64,000 bases of DNA, from contig NZ_FUZP01000001.1 in NCBI RefSeq assembly GCF_900167575.1, positions 434,001-498,000 on the forward strand. The letters run 5' to 3'. Position numbers and translations under genes: made by a program. This DNA comes from Okibacterium fritillariae. Its GTDB lineage: Bacteria; Actinomycetota; Actinomycetes; Actinomycetales; Microbacteriaceae. Each line of letters opens with the position of its first letter. Within the stretch, counting starts at the first letter, position 1. Of the stretch, positions 1 through 8,295 are shown piece after piece. The notes under the pieces were generated by a model that was not told the origin of the DNA, ran no database searches, and was given only the letters and a program-made list of their open reading frames with translations.

Positions 1-1359
1 CTCTCGGAGTTCGCCAACTCGGGCAGCTTCAGCGAGTCCGGCTGGGGCCAGGTGTGGAACGGTCTCTACGGCTCGAAGACATCCTTCGGGTCGTCGGGTG
101 GTTCGGCCGTCGCCGTCGCCACCAGCATGGCCGCGGGCGCCATGGGCACCCAGACCGGTGTCTCGCTCTACGCGCCCACCACGGGTTCGAGCCTCACGAC
201 GTTCCGCGGAACCGACGGCATGGCCTCGACCCGCGGCGTCATGCCGCTCACGTGGGGTCAGGACTACGCGGGCCCCATCGCCCGCACCGTCAGCGATCTC
301 GCCGTGCTGCTGAACGCGACGACGGGAACCGACCCGTTCGACATGCTCACGGCCCAGGCCGACGCGCGCAAACCCGCCGACTGGAAGACCGGGCTCACGA
401 CGCAGGCCCTGCAGGGCAAGCGCATCGGCTACCTGCCGACGTCGTTCGTGTCGTCCTACGCCGACGACGGAACCGGTGAGGCGGCCCTCGCGCACCTCGC
501 CGACCTGCGCGCCGCGGGTGCCACGGTCGTCGAGATGCCCGCGCCGCCGTCGGGTGGCTCGAACCCCGCCCGCAACGTGTCGCAGGAGGGATGGGCGCTC
601 TACATCGAGGAGCAGACGGGCTTCCCCTACGCCGATGGCAACGCGCTGCTCGCGTCGCCGAAGGTGCTGCCCTACAACCAGCGTTCGCTCTCGACCGCGC
701 CGCGCATGACGCCCGAGAACGTGCAGGCCTACATCGATTACCGCACCAACTACAAGCGCATCATCGATGCGTGGATGGCTGAGCAGGGCGTCGATGCGGT
801 GGTCTACCCGGGCTTCATCAGCGACGTTTTCAACAACGACGCCTCGAGCTCGCAGCTGTCGTCGGACCGCGCCACGGGCGTCCTCACTTCCACCGTCGGC
901 CTGCCGACCGTGGTCGTGCCCGTTGGCCTCAACCCGCACGGTTACTCGATGTCGATGCAGCTCGTCGGCCCCTCGTGGAGCGACGCGTCGGTGCTCGGCA
1001 TGGGTTACGCGCTCGAGCAGCAGACGAAGGCTCAGGTTCTCTCGACCCTAGCGCCGGCCCTGGCTCTCGATCCCTCGGTTCCGGTCGAGCCGACTGAGCC
1101 GCCGGTTCCGCCGGTCGACCCGACCACGCCTCCCGTGGACCCGACCGTGCCGCCCGTCGAGCCGGAGCCGAGCGCGACGGCCGTGCCCATCCCGAACATC
1201 CCGGCCGACACCGGCTCGACGCCGAAGCCCGGCGCCTCGGGTTCGCTGTCCACGACGGGTAGCGAGATCGGTCCCTGGTTCGTGGCCGCGTTCGCGCTGA
1301 TGTTCGCGGGTGCCGCGGCGACGTTCATCCGTCGCCGACGCCGCACCGCGTCGGAGTAG
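1..1359 (+). CDS. Amidase-signature family surface protein, C-terminal part
   Basis: The frame is open from base 1, so the N-terminus, with the catalytic Lys expected upstream, lies outside the window. The Gly/Ser-rich amidase signature GSSGGSAVAVATSM is encoded at about 88-129 and supplies the serines of the Ser-cisSer-Lys triad used to hydrolyse amide bonds. After the enzyme domain comes a Pro/Val/Thr/Glu repeat linker (about 1075-1190), then LSTTG (1246-1260), a hydrophobic segment and a run of five Arg. This order is a cell-wall sorting signal with a variant of LPXTG, so the enzyme is probably secreted and anchored outside the cell. The substrate cannot be told. A strong hairpin terminator follows at 1523-1558. 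Confidence 0.85.
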   Translation, partial: LSEFANSGSFSESGWGQVWNGLYGSKTSFGSSGGSAVAVATSMAAGAMGTQTGVSLYAPTTGSSLTTFRGTDGMASTRGVMPLTWGQDYAGPIARTVSDLAVLLNATTGTDPFDMLTAQADARKPADWKTGLTTQALQGKRIGYLPTSFVSSYADDGTGEAALAHLADLRAAGATVVEMPAPPSGGSNPARNVSQEGWALYIEEQTGFPYADGNALLASPKVLPYNQRSLSTAPRMTPENVQAYIDYRTNYKRIIDAWMAEQGVDAVVYPGFISDVFNNDASSSQLSSDRATGVLTSTVGLPTVVVPVGLNPHGYSMSMQLVGPSWSDASVLGMGYALEQQTKAQVLSTLAPALALDPSVPVEPTEPPVPPVDPTTPPVDPTVPPVEPEPSATAVPIPNIPADTGSTPKPGASGSLSTTGSEIGPWFVAAFALMFAGAAATFIRRRRRTASE

Positions 1360-1522
1360 CCGCAATGGGGCGGTCGCGCCGGCACCTGCTGCCGCGACCG
1401 CTCCCATGGGACGGCCGCGCACGCCGGAGGATTCCGCCGGCCGAGCGACTATTCGCCATGTTCGGTGCGTGTGTTGTTCGATCATCCGCGTCGGCCTGAC
1501 GGCCGCACTGCGCTAGGGCTCC

Positions 1523-1558
1523 GAGAAGGGGACGGGCTCACCAGCCCGTCCCCTTCTC
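1523..1558. terminator. Rho-independent-type hairpin after the amidase gene
   Basis: A perfect 16-bp stem (1523-1538 with 1543-1558) closes a CACC loop. It lies between the amidase stop and the next promoter. It lacks a long U tract, as is usual in high-GC actinobacteria. Confidence 0.8.
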
Positions 1559-1563
1559 TCGTG

Positions 1564-1592
1564 TTAGGCCGCCCTAACTTCTGCGAGACAAT
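1564..1592 (+). promoter_or_regulatory. Promoter of the siderophore-interacting protein with a DtxR/IdeR-like inverted repeat
   Basis: TTAGG (1564-1568) and CCTAA (1573-1577) form an inverted repeat. A -10-like GACAAT is at 1587-1592, exactly 6 bases before the ATG at 1599. The repeat covers the expected -35 position (17-base spacer). TTAGG/CCTAA arms are typical of iron-dependent DtxR/IdeR operators, but the 4-base spacing here is shorter than the full 19-bp consensus, so the regulator is inferred. Confidence 0.5.
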
Positions 1593-1598
1593 GGATTT

Positions 1599-2450
1599 AT
1601 GACAATTGCTTCCCCGCGCCCGCCCAAACCGCAATGCGTGCTGCAGGTGCAGCGCAGCGAGTGGGTGTCGCCGCACCTCGTGCGCGTCGTCCTGGGTGGC
1701 GAGAACTTCGACGATTTCGTCGACAACGGTTTCGCCGACAAATACGTGAAGATCGTCTTCGTCAAACCCGAGCTGGGCCTCGAGCCGCCCTACGACCTCG
1801 CCGAGCTGCGCACCACGCTCGCGCCCGACGACCGCCCGGTCACCCGCACCTACACCGTGCGCTGGGTCGACCAGGCGGCGCGCGAGCTGGCCATCGACTT
1901 CGTGGTGCACGGCGACGCCGGTCTCGCGGGCCCCTGGGCCGCGGCGGCCCAGCCCGGCGACACGCTCGTCTTCGCGGGCCCGGGCGGCCTGTTCAACCCC
2001 GACGCCACGGCCGAGTGGCACCTGCTCGCGGGCGACGACTCCGCCATTCCCGCCATCAGCGCCGTGCTCGAGGCCATGCCCGCGGATGCTGTGGGCCACG
2101 CGTTCATCGAGGTCGACACCGATCGCGACATCCTGCCCCTCACGGCGCCCCACGGCATCGAGCTGCACTGGCTGCTGCGCGGGGGAGTGCCGGCCGGTGA
2201 GTCGACCGCCCTCGTCGACGCCGTCGCCGCGCTCGACTGGTCGGCCGGTCGTGTCAGCGTCTTCGCGCACGGTGAGCGTGAGGCCATGAAGGGCCTGCGG
2301 CGCGTGTTCGCGGCCCACGAGGTGCCGCGGGCGGATCTGTCGCTCTCGGGCTACTGGGCTTACGGCCGCACCGAGGACCGGTTCCAGGCCGAGAAACGCG
2401 AACCCGTCGGTGTGATCTTCGACGAGGATGCCGCGCCGACGCCCCGGTGA
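1599..2450 (+). CDS. Siderophore-interacting protein (FAD-dependent ferric-siderophore reductase family)
   Basis: 283 residues, the usual size of the ViuB/SIP family, which releases iron from imported ferric siderophores by reduction with NAD(P)H through FAD in the cytoplasm. The FAD-binding motif RTYTVR is near residue 82, followed by a flavodoxin-reductase-like nucleotide-binding half (AGDDSAIPAISAVLEAMP). The C-terminal WAYGR motif is characteristic of SIP proteins. No siderophore transporter lies next to it. The start is the ATG 6 bases after the -10-like box, so the mRNA is probably leaderless. The inverted repeat over the promoter suggests iron control. Confidence 0.92.
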   Translation: MTIASPRPPKPQCVLQVQRSEWVSPHLVRVVLGGENFDDFVDNGFADKYVKIVFVKPELGLEPPYDLAELRTTLAPDDRPVTRTYTVRWVDQAARELAIDFVVHGDAGLAGPWAAAAQPGDTLVFAGPGGLFNPDATAEWHLLAGDDSAIPAISAVLEAMPADAVGHAFIEVDTDRDILPLTAPHGIELHWLLRGGVPAGESTALVDAVAALDWSAGRVSVFAHGEREAMKGLRRVFAAHEVPRADLSLSGYWAYGRTEDRFQAEKREPVGVIFDEDAAPTPR

Positions 2451-2488
2451 CGGTGGCGCGTGGTGGAATGGTCGCAGGGAGGCGATCG

Positions 2489-3049
2489 ATGTCGCGCAGT
2501 CAGTCCGGCGATGCCGTGAGCGGTGACGACCGCGCCGTTTCCCGCGCCTACAACTTCCCGGGGTTTCCCACCTTCGCGGGTGTGGTGCCGACCGGCTACC
2601 GCGAGACCGTGCGCAGCCGCGAGATCGGACGCGGCCGGGCCGTCTTCGAGGCCGCCGTCGGTCTCGTGCTGCACTGGCAGGTGCATTACGGCTCGGGTTT
2701 CGTCGCGATCGAGGTGCCGGATGCGGTGACCGACGATGCCGAGTCGGTGTGGGGCATCCCGTTCGGCCCGTTCCGACCGCGTGTGGCCTGCCGCGTCTTC
2801 GGCGTCATCGATGAGCCCGGCATCGGCGGTTTCGGCCACGGAGCGCTCGAGGGTCACCCGCAGAGCGGCTGGGAGAGCTACCTCGTCCGTCTCGACGATG
2901 ACGGCCGGGTTTTTCTCGACATCCGCGTGGTGTGGAAACCGGCCGCCTGGTGGATGCGTGCGGCGGGCCCGTTCGGCGCGCTCGGCCTGCACATCCTGCT
3001 GCGCAAGAACCTGCGCGCCCTCGACGGCCTGCTGCCCGCGTCGGACTGA
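2489..3049 (+). CDS. DUF1990 domain protein
   Basis: The protein matches the DUF1990 family: YNFPGFPTFAG at the start of the domain, a central block ending in HWQVHYGSGF, and a C-terminal WESYLVRLDDDGRV region. The function of the family is unknown. I chose the ATG at 2489 because AGGGAGG lies 6 bases upstream (2476-2482), giving 186 residues. A GTG at 2447 would overlap the stop of the preceding gene by four bases (GTGA) and add 14 residues. The close spacing suggests co-transcription with the siderophore gene. Its last coding bases are repeated twice downstream of the stop. Confidence 0.85.
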   Translation: MSRSQSGDAVSGDDRAVSRAYNFPGFPTFAGVVPTGYRETVRSREIGRGRAVFEAAVGLVLHWQVHYGSGFVAIEVPDAVTDDAESVWGIPFGPFRPRVACRVFGVIDEPGIGGFGHGALEGHPQSGWESYLVRLDDDGRVFLDIRVVWKPAAWWMRAAGPFGALGLHILLRKNLRALDGLLPASD

Positions 3050-3201
3050 CGTCCGCCGGCCGGCTGTCGCGATCGACGTGCTCGGCGGGCTGATGCCCGC
3101 GTCGGACTGACATCCGCCGGCCCGGCGGTCGCGATCATCGCGCTCGACGGCCTGATTCTCGCGTCAGACTGTTATCCGCCTGCCCTGCGGTCGCGATCGT
3201 T
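3015..3201. repeat. Three tandem copies of a 61-62-bp unit that begins inside the DUF1990 gene
   Basis: The end of the DUF1990 gene, including its stop codon, is repeated with phases at 3021, 3082 and 3144 (TCG of each unit). All copies keep a GCGTC-GACTG core and a GGTCGCGATC-like end. The later copies diverge progressively. The unit is not a multiple of three, and no frame continues through it. Confidence 0.8.
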
Positions 3202-3237
3202 TTCGGCCGCGCTGTCAGCCGCGTCGGTGTTTCGAGC

Positions 3238-3909
3238 TCAGGACGCGGCGAACCGGGCGTGCACGCGCGCCGCGACGACGATGTCTTCGGGTTTCAGTTC
3301 GAGGCTGGGCGCGTTCGAGGTGGCGGCGGCGGCGCGCATGAGGGGCGCGGCGGTGACGCCGGATGATGGCTGCGTCTGGTCGCCCAGCATCCCCGGTTCG
3401 GCGAGGGCCGTGGGCCTGACGGTGGTGAACCCAAGGCTGGATGCGTAGGCGTTCGCCTTTTCGACCGCGTTGCGCACGGCCCGCTCGCGGGCTTCGTCGG
3501 TGAGCCGCTTCTTGGTGATCACGGTGAGCGCCCATTCGATGCTCGTCACGGTGACGCCGTCGAGGGGTGACACGGCTTCGACCCAGCTGGCGAGACGCCC
3601 GAGGTCGCTGAATTTCACGTCGAAGCCGATGGTGGCGTGGTGCACGAGGGGCAGTTGTTTGCCTTCGTTGTTCCAGGGCCGTTCGTTCCAGACGCGCAGG
3701 CGGTCGGTCGACCACCAGGTGACGGGGCCGTTCGCGCCGTCGTGGAGGCCGCGGATGTCACCGCTCAGCCGCGCGTGCAGTTCGGTGGTGCGGGCGACGA
3801 CGGCGGCTTGGTCGGGGCCTTGAAAGCCGACGCGCATTTTCACGGTTCCGCGTTCGGCGGGGTGGTGGTGTTCGAAAACACCCTCGACGGTGATGATCGT
3901 TTCGGTCAT
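3238..3909 (-). CDS. SIMPL domain (DUF541) protein
   Basis: 223 residues. The order is an N-terminal strand ITVEGVFEHHHPAERGTVKM, a central segment with conserved W residues, and a C-terminal EKANAYASSLGF helix followed by LKPEDIVVAARVHARF, which is the typical end of SIMPL/DUF541 proteins. The family is of unclear function; BP26 of Brucella and the SIMPL protein of IRAK signalling belong to it. No signal peptide is visible, so it is probably cytoplasmic, unlike many relatives. A -10-like TAACAT lies 6 bases before the ATG (leaderless type). Confidence 0.85.
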   Translation of the reverse strand: MTETIITVEGVFEHHHPAERGTVKMRVGFQGPDQAAVVARTTELHARLSGDIRGLHDGANGPVTWWSTDRLRVWNERPWNNEGKQLPLVHHATIGFDVKFSDLGRLASWVEAVSPLDGVTVTSIEWALTVITKKRLTDEARERAVRNAVEKANAYASSLGFTTVRPTALAEPGMLGDQTQPSSGVTAAPLMRAAAATSNAPSLELKPEDIVVAARVHARFAAS

Positions 3910-3925
3910 GCGGCGATGTTAGCCG

Positions 3926-4477
3926 TTAGCGCAGGGCGACGGCGTCGTGGGTGGCGATGCCGACGGTGACGCCGGGTTGGCGCAGGCTCCCGATGGTCTG
4001 GTTGGTGTGGGCGACGATCTGTTCGCCGGTGGTGACGACGCCGTTGTAGTCGCTGTCGCTCGTGGTATGGGCGTCGCTGACGAGCACGGTGTCGTAGCCG
4101 CGGCCGGTGGCGCTGAGCGTGGTGGTGATGACGCAGTAGTCGGTTTGCGCGCCGGTGATGACGAGCCGTTCGGTGCCGAGTTGGTCGAGGATGGTGGTGA
4201 GTTCGGTGTCGGCGAAGGAGTCCCGGTAGGTCTTGTAGACGCGGGGTTCGCCGTCGAGCGGTTCGATGGCGGGGTCGAATTGCCATTCGTGGCTGCCGCG
4301 GGGCATGCCTTCGTCTTCGTGTTGCACGAACACGACCGGGGTTCCTTCGGCGCGCGCCCGGTCGATGAGGGTGCGCGTGTTGCGCAGGACGCGTTCGGTG
4401 TCGAAGCATCCGGGCAGCACGTCGTTTTGCAGGTCGATGACGAGCAGGGCGGTGGTCGAGGGCGCGGTTGCGGTCAT
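3926..4477 (-). CDS. Isochorismatase-family cysteine hydrolase
   Basis: 183 residues, normal for single-domain members. The catalytic Asp is in LLVIDLQND near residue 16, and the nucleophile Cys is in TGAQTDYCVITTT near residue 117. These enzymes hydrolyse amides or vinyl ethers (nicotinamidase, isochorismatase and similar). Motifs alone do not give the substrate. A GAGAAT box lies 6 bases before the ATG, so it has its own leaderless promoter despite lying 16 bases upstream of the SIMPL gene. Confidence 0.88.
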   Translation of the reverse strand: MTATAPSTTALLVIDLQNDVLPGCFDTERVLRNTRTLIDRARAEGTPVVFVQHEDEGMPRGSHEWQFDPAIEPLDGEPRVYKTYRDSFADTELTTILDQLGTERLVITGAQTDYCVITTTLSATGRGYDTVLVSDAHTTSDSDYNGVVTTGEQIVAHTNQTIGSLRQPGVTVGIATHDAVALR

Positions 4478-4525
4478 GCGCTCATTCTCCCTTTGTGCCG
4501 GTGCCGGGGGTAGTGCTTCGGCGTG

Positions 4526-5215
4526 TCAGCCGAGCAGCAGTTGGCGCAGGGCGTCGACGGAGTGGACGACGGCGATGGCGCCGTCGGCTTCGGCGGGTGA
4601 GCCGTAGCCCCATTCGACGAGCACGGTGGGGATGCCGTGGGCGGCGGCCCCGGTGACGTCGTGGTGTCGGTCGCCGACCATGATGGTTTGGCTGAGGTCG
4701 ATGCCTTTGTCGGTGAGGCGGCGCACGGCTTCGGCGACGACGTCGGCTTTGGCGCTGCGCACTTCGTCTTCGCTGGCGCCGGTGATGACGTCGAATTTGT
4801 CGGTGAGTCCGTAGTGTTCGAGGATCACGAGGGCTTGCGATTCGGGTTTGCTGGTGGCGAGGGCCAGGGGGATGCCGGCGTTCTTCAGGCTGGTGAGCAA
4901 CCCGCTGATGCCGGGGAAGATGGCGCTGTCGTGGGCGGCGCCGACTTCGGCGACCTGGCGCCGGTAGATGGTGAGGGCCTCTTGCGATTGTTCGGGGTCG
5001 AGCCCGGCGAAGTCGCGGAAGGAGTCGAGGATGGGCGGGCCCACGTAGCGCAGTAGCTCGTCCTGGCTGGGCACGGGCAGGCCGAGCTCAGTGAGCGTGC
5101 TGGCGAGCCGTCCGGTGATGCCGGGTGCGGAGTCGACGATGGTGCCGTCGAGGTCGAACAGGATGCATGTCCAGTTTCGGGTCAGGACCGGGGATTCGAT
5201 TGTCACGTCCTCCAT
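4526..5215 (-). CDS. HAD-family hydrolase, phosphoglycolate phosphatase-like
   Basis: Motif I LFDLDGTIVDS is near residue 19, motif II is LATSKP, and the C-terminal motif is GDRHHDVTGAAAHGIPTVLVEWGYG, as in Gph/PGP-like phosphatases with a helical cap. The natural substrate is unknown. The ATG at 5215 overlaps a TAGCAT sequence that resembles the leaderless -10 boxes of the neighbours. If that box is used, the GTG at 5206 (three codons later) would be the true start. Confidence 0.88.
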   Translation of the reverse strand: MEDVTIESPVLTRNWTCILFDLDGTIVDSAPGITGRLASTLTELGLPVPSQDELLRYVGPPILDSFRDFAGLDPEQSQEALTIYRRQVAEVGAAHDSAIFPGISGLLTSLKNAGIPLALATSKPESQALVILEHYGLTDKFDVITGASEDEVRSAKADVVAEAVRRLTDKGIDLSQTIMVGDRHHDVTGAAAHGIPTVLVEWGYGSPAEADGAIAVVHSVDALRQLLLG

Positions 5216-5324
5216 GCTAGCCCGCTTCGGTGAACGGTCGCCGCCGCGCCGGAGAACGGTGAGAGCGTGATCACCGGGCTCGCGCGCCCGACCTGCGCTC
5301 GACGTGCGCTCGGCCGATGTTCGG

Positions 5325-6020
5325 CTAGAACAGGCGGCTGTGGCCGTCGTCGATGCCGCGCATGGCGTCGTAGTCGAGCACGAGGCAGCGGATGCCGCGG
5401 TCTTCGGCCAGGGTGCGCGCCTGCGGTTTGATCTCCTGCGCCGCGAACACGCCCGTGACGGGGGCGAGGTGCGGGTCGCGATTCATGAGTTCGAGGTAGC
5501 GGGTGAGCTGTTCGACGCCGTCGATGTCGCCGCGTCGCTTCAGTTCGACGGCCACCGACTTGCCGGCGGCGTCTCGGGCCAGGATGTCGACGGGCCCGAT
5601 GGCGGTCATATATTCGCGGCGCACGAGCGTGTGACCGTCTCCCAGCAGCTCGATCTGTTCGGCGAGCAGTTTCTGCAGGTGGGCTTCGACGCCGTCCTTC
5701 TGCAAACCGGGGTCCACGCCCAGGTCGTGCGCGGAGTCGTGCAGCACGTCGTAGATCGACACGACGAGCAGGTCGGCGGTCTTGGCGTGCGTCACCTTCC
5801 ATACCTGCGTGATGCCGGCCTCGGCCTGTTCGGGCTCCGGTTCGGCGACGCTGAGGGTGCACGGCGGGCTCATCCAGTTGAGCGGTTTGTAGCTGCCGCC
5901 GTCGGAGTGGATGAGGACGCTTCCGTCGCTCTTCAACATGAGCAACCGGGTTGCCAGAGGCAGGTGGGCCGAGAGCCGGCCGGCGTAGTCCACGGAGCAT
6001 TTCGCAATAACCAGTCGCAC
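5325..6020 (-). CDS. nucS: Endonuclease NucS
   Basis: 231 residues starting [16 protein letters not shown], the conserved start of actinobacterial and archaeal NucS. The PD-(D/E)XK nuclease core is visible as [20 protein letters not shown]. NucS cuts both strands at mismatches and provides the non-MutS/MutL mismatch repair of actinobacteria, acting with the sliding clamp. A GTG start follows TACTCT by 6 bases (leaderless geometry). The C-terminus ends GHSRLF, in line with the clamp-interacting tails of the family. Confidence 0.96.
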   Translation of the reverse strand: MRLVIAKCSVDYAGRLSAHLPLATRLLMLKSDGSVLIHSDGGSYKPLNWMSPPCTLSVAEPEPEQAEAGITQVWKVTHAKTADLLVVSIYDVLHDSAHDLGVDPGLQKDGVEAHLQKLLAEQIELLGDGHTLVRREYMTAIGPVDILARDAAGKSVAVELKRRGDIDGVEQLTRYLELMNRDPHLAPVTGVFAAQEIKPQARTLAEDRGIRCLVLDYDAMRGIDDGHSRLF

Positions 6021-6088
6021 CCATCGAGAGTAGCCGATGCCGACCGCGCACTGGCCGCGTCGACACCGTCTCGGCCTGCCGGCTGAGC

Positions 6089-6131
6089 CCGTCGCGGGGT
6101 CGAGGGGGTCTCCCCACCGACCCCGCGACGG
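6089..6131. terminator. Hairpin terminator between the surface-protein gene and nucS
   Basis: A perfect 14-bp stem (6089-6102 with 6118-6131) closes a 15-base loop. It lies just after the stop of the minus-strand gene ending at 6201 and upstream of nucS, so it probably separates the two transcripts. Confidence 0.75.
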
Positions 6132-6200
6132 TTTCGCATCCCGCGTGACCTAGCCGAGGTGCACTCGTCTGGCGCCGACGTGGGCGCGTTACGTTGGCCG

Positions 6201-8144
6201 CTATGAGGTCGGCGCCGGCGGAGTCGCGTCGTCGGACGAGGCCCGGCGATTGCGTCGCCTCAGAAGATAGGCTGCTGCACCGAGGGCCACGGCTCCGGCC
6301 GCTCCGATTCCGATCGCTACGGACTCAGATCCGGTGCTGGCGAGTGATGAGCTGTCGCTGCGAAGCGGTGTTCGGGGTGTTCCCGGGTGGCCTGAGGTGG
6401 GCGTGGGGGCGGGCGTCAAGGCCGATGCGGGTGTCGGCATTGGAGAGGGAGTCGTGGTCGGCGGCGGCGACGTCGGAGTGGGTGTGGCCGTCGCGGTGGG
6501 CGCCGGAGTAGGTGCGGGTGTCGGGATGTCGGCGGCGAGCACGAGGTTGGCGCTCGCGCGGTCAGCTCCGAATGCCCAGTCGTCGATCGAGCGCAGGTCG
6601 CCCCACGACCCGGTCGACCCGTCGTTCATATTGGGGTTGCGGCCGGCAGCGGTGTCGTCGGGAGCCCACCGGTGCAGTCCGCCGAGCGAATCCAAGCCGC
6701 TCGGGGGTGAGACCGCCGGCGTGGATCGTGAGTGTCGAGCTGCTGAACTGTCGGCGAACAGCGAATCGTCGAAATGTACGGCTCGTGGTGCCGTCGTTCC
6801 CCCGGTCAATCGTTCGATCTCGATCCCTCCGATCGAGCGCTCGGCGTCGATCCGCAAGAAGTGAGCTTCATTGGTACGCGACAGCGTGGCGCGCATGGAC
6901 ACCGGCTTGGTCGTTGGAGTCGGCGCGCCCGCGCCGTCCTTCCCATCCCAGTCGACCGAGAATGTCCCCGTCCGCGGGACCGTCCGACTGAGCCTAACGT
7001 CGGCCGATCCGTCGAATTGGCCATCGCCGTCAGTATCGATCTGGAGGTCGACCGTGCCGGGTTGCGTGGGCAGCGTTCCGGTGAGGACGCCGGCGTTCGC
7101 TCCGGACGCTCGACGTGAGAATGTCAGGCCGGTAACCTGCGGCGGCGAATAGCGCGCACCGAGCCAGGTGTCGGAGGTGCGACCATCCGCCCACCTCGGG
7201 GTGATTGCAGGGAGATCTGGCGCGGGTGCCTCGAAGAAGAGCCGGTAGCGCTCGAGGCCGGAGCAGTCTGAGGCATCAGAAGGTTGTCGGAACGTGCGGC
7301 CGATGCCGCCCGCCTCGGGGGATGTCGGCATGGGGACGGAGCGATACGTCGGCGAGCATTCTGGGTCGCCGAGCCTAGTGTTGCCCTTGTTCGAGACCTG
7401 AAGTGTCGAGTCGATGCCGTCATAGGCGCGGAGCAGTTGCCGGTACAGTCCGCCCGTGCGGGTCAGCGCGTACAGGTCGATGTCGGCGGGCGGGCCCGTG
7501 TGCACCCCCAGCGATTCTGTGAATACTCTCCCGCGCAACGGGGCGCCGCTCCGGTTAACGCTGACCTCCCACACGAGATTCGCTCCGCGCACTTCTCCCG
7601 CGGGTGGGCGATCTTCGACGACGATCGACCATACGCCGTCCTCGGTCGACACCCGTTCCGAACCGACGATGGTGGTCAGCGTCGTGCGTTCATCGACGGT
7701 CAACTCATCGGTGACGACTCCGGAGGGCGAGATGAGCTTGATCGTCGACGGTGCCCACGAATCCTGAGGGAGTGAGCTGCGGCGGAAGGCGGCGCGCACC
7801 GTATCGCCAGGTTTGGTGTAGGCGAAAAGAGTCGTCTTCAGGCGATTCGTCATCCCGCCCTGAACGAGCACCCCGGGGAGCGTTTCGGTCAGGGTCGTGG
7901 GCGTCGCCATCTTCGTGGCGCCCGCCCAGGCCGATGCGGAGAAGCTCTGCGCGGCGGTGGCCGGAGTGGCACCCGCTGTTGTGGCCAGGGCGGCGAGCCC
8001 CAGGCATCCGACCACGCGCCTGCCGCGTTTGAAACGCCGCGGAGGGTAGGGCTCGCCGCGGAAGGTCTCGGATGCGGGAGGCCGAAGAAGGGGCTGCGAC
8101 GCGGGTTGTCGGCTGAGAGTGGTGACCGGGTGATTGGTGGGCAT
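6201..8144 (-). CDS. Large secreted surface protein with LASTG-type wall anchor
   Basis: 647 residues. A long N-region with many Arg is followed by a hydrophobic segment (VVGCLGLAALATTAGA) and an Ala-rich cleavage area ending TAAQS. The ectodomain contains a part resembling FlgD/Ig-like domains (TGTFSVDWDGKDGAGAPTP) and an Asp-rich IDTDGDGQFDG segment that may bind calcium. A Thr/Pro stalk (ATPTPTSPPPTTTPS) precedes LASTGSE, a membrane span and RRRNRR. The whole architecture is a sortase substrate. I cannot name the function; adhesion or cell-wall structure is possible. No enzyme motif was seen. Confidence 0.8.
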   Translation of the reverse strand: MPTNHPVTTLSRQPASQPLLRPPASETFRGEPYPPRRFKRGRRVVGCLGLAALATTAGATPATAAQSFSASAWAGATKMATPTTLTETLPGVLVQGGMTNRLKTTLFAYTKPGDTVRAAFRRSSLPQDSWAPSTIKLISPSGVVTDELTVDERTTLTTIVGSERVSTEDGVWSIVVEDRPPAGEVRGANLVWEVSVNRSGAPLRGRVFTESLGVHTGPPADIDLYALTRTGGLYRQLLRAYDGIDSTLQVSNKGNTRLGDPECSPTYRSVPMPTSPEAGGIGRTFRQPSDASDCSGLERYRLFFEAPAPDLPAITPRWADGRTSDTWLGARYSPPQVTGLTFSRRASGANAGVLTGTLPTQPGTVDLQIDTDGDGQFDGSADVRLSRTVPRTGTFSVDWDGKDGAGAPTPTTKPVSMRATLSRTNEAHFLRIDAERSIGGIEIERLTGGTTAPRAVHFDDSLFADSSAARHSRSTPAVSPPSGLDSLGGLHRWAPDDTAAGRNPNMNDGSTGSWGDLRSIDDWAFGADRASANLVLAADIPTPAPTPAPTATATPTPTSPPPTTTPSPMPTPASALTPAPTPTSGHPGTPRTPLRSDSSSLASTGSESVAIGIGAAGAVALGAAAYLLRRRNRRASSDDATPPAPTS

Positions 8145-8295
8145 GTGCTGCTCGCTTTCGAGACGGACTGGTGCGACATCCGGGTGATGTCGTCTGTCAG
8201 GCCATCCAACGACGAACGGGCAAGCGGCGGCGGGCGATCGCGCGAACGGTGGAAAGACCGCGCGAAACCCGCCTGTGGAGAACGCCCCCGCTCAC

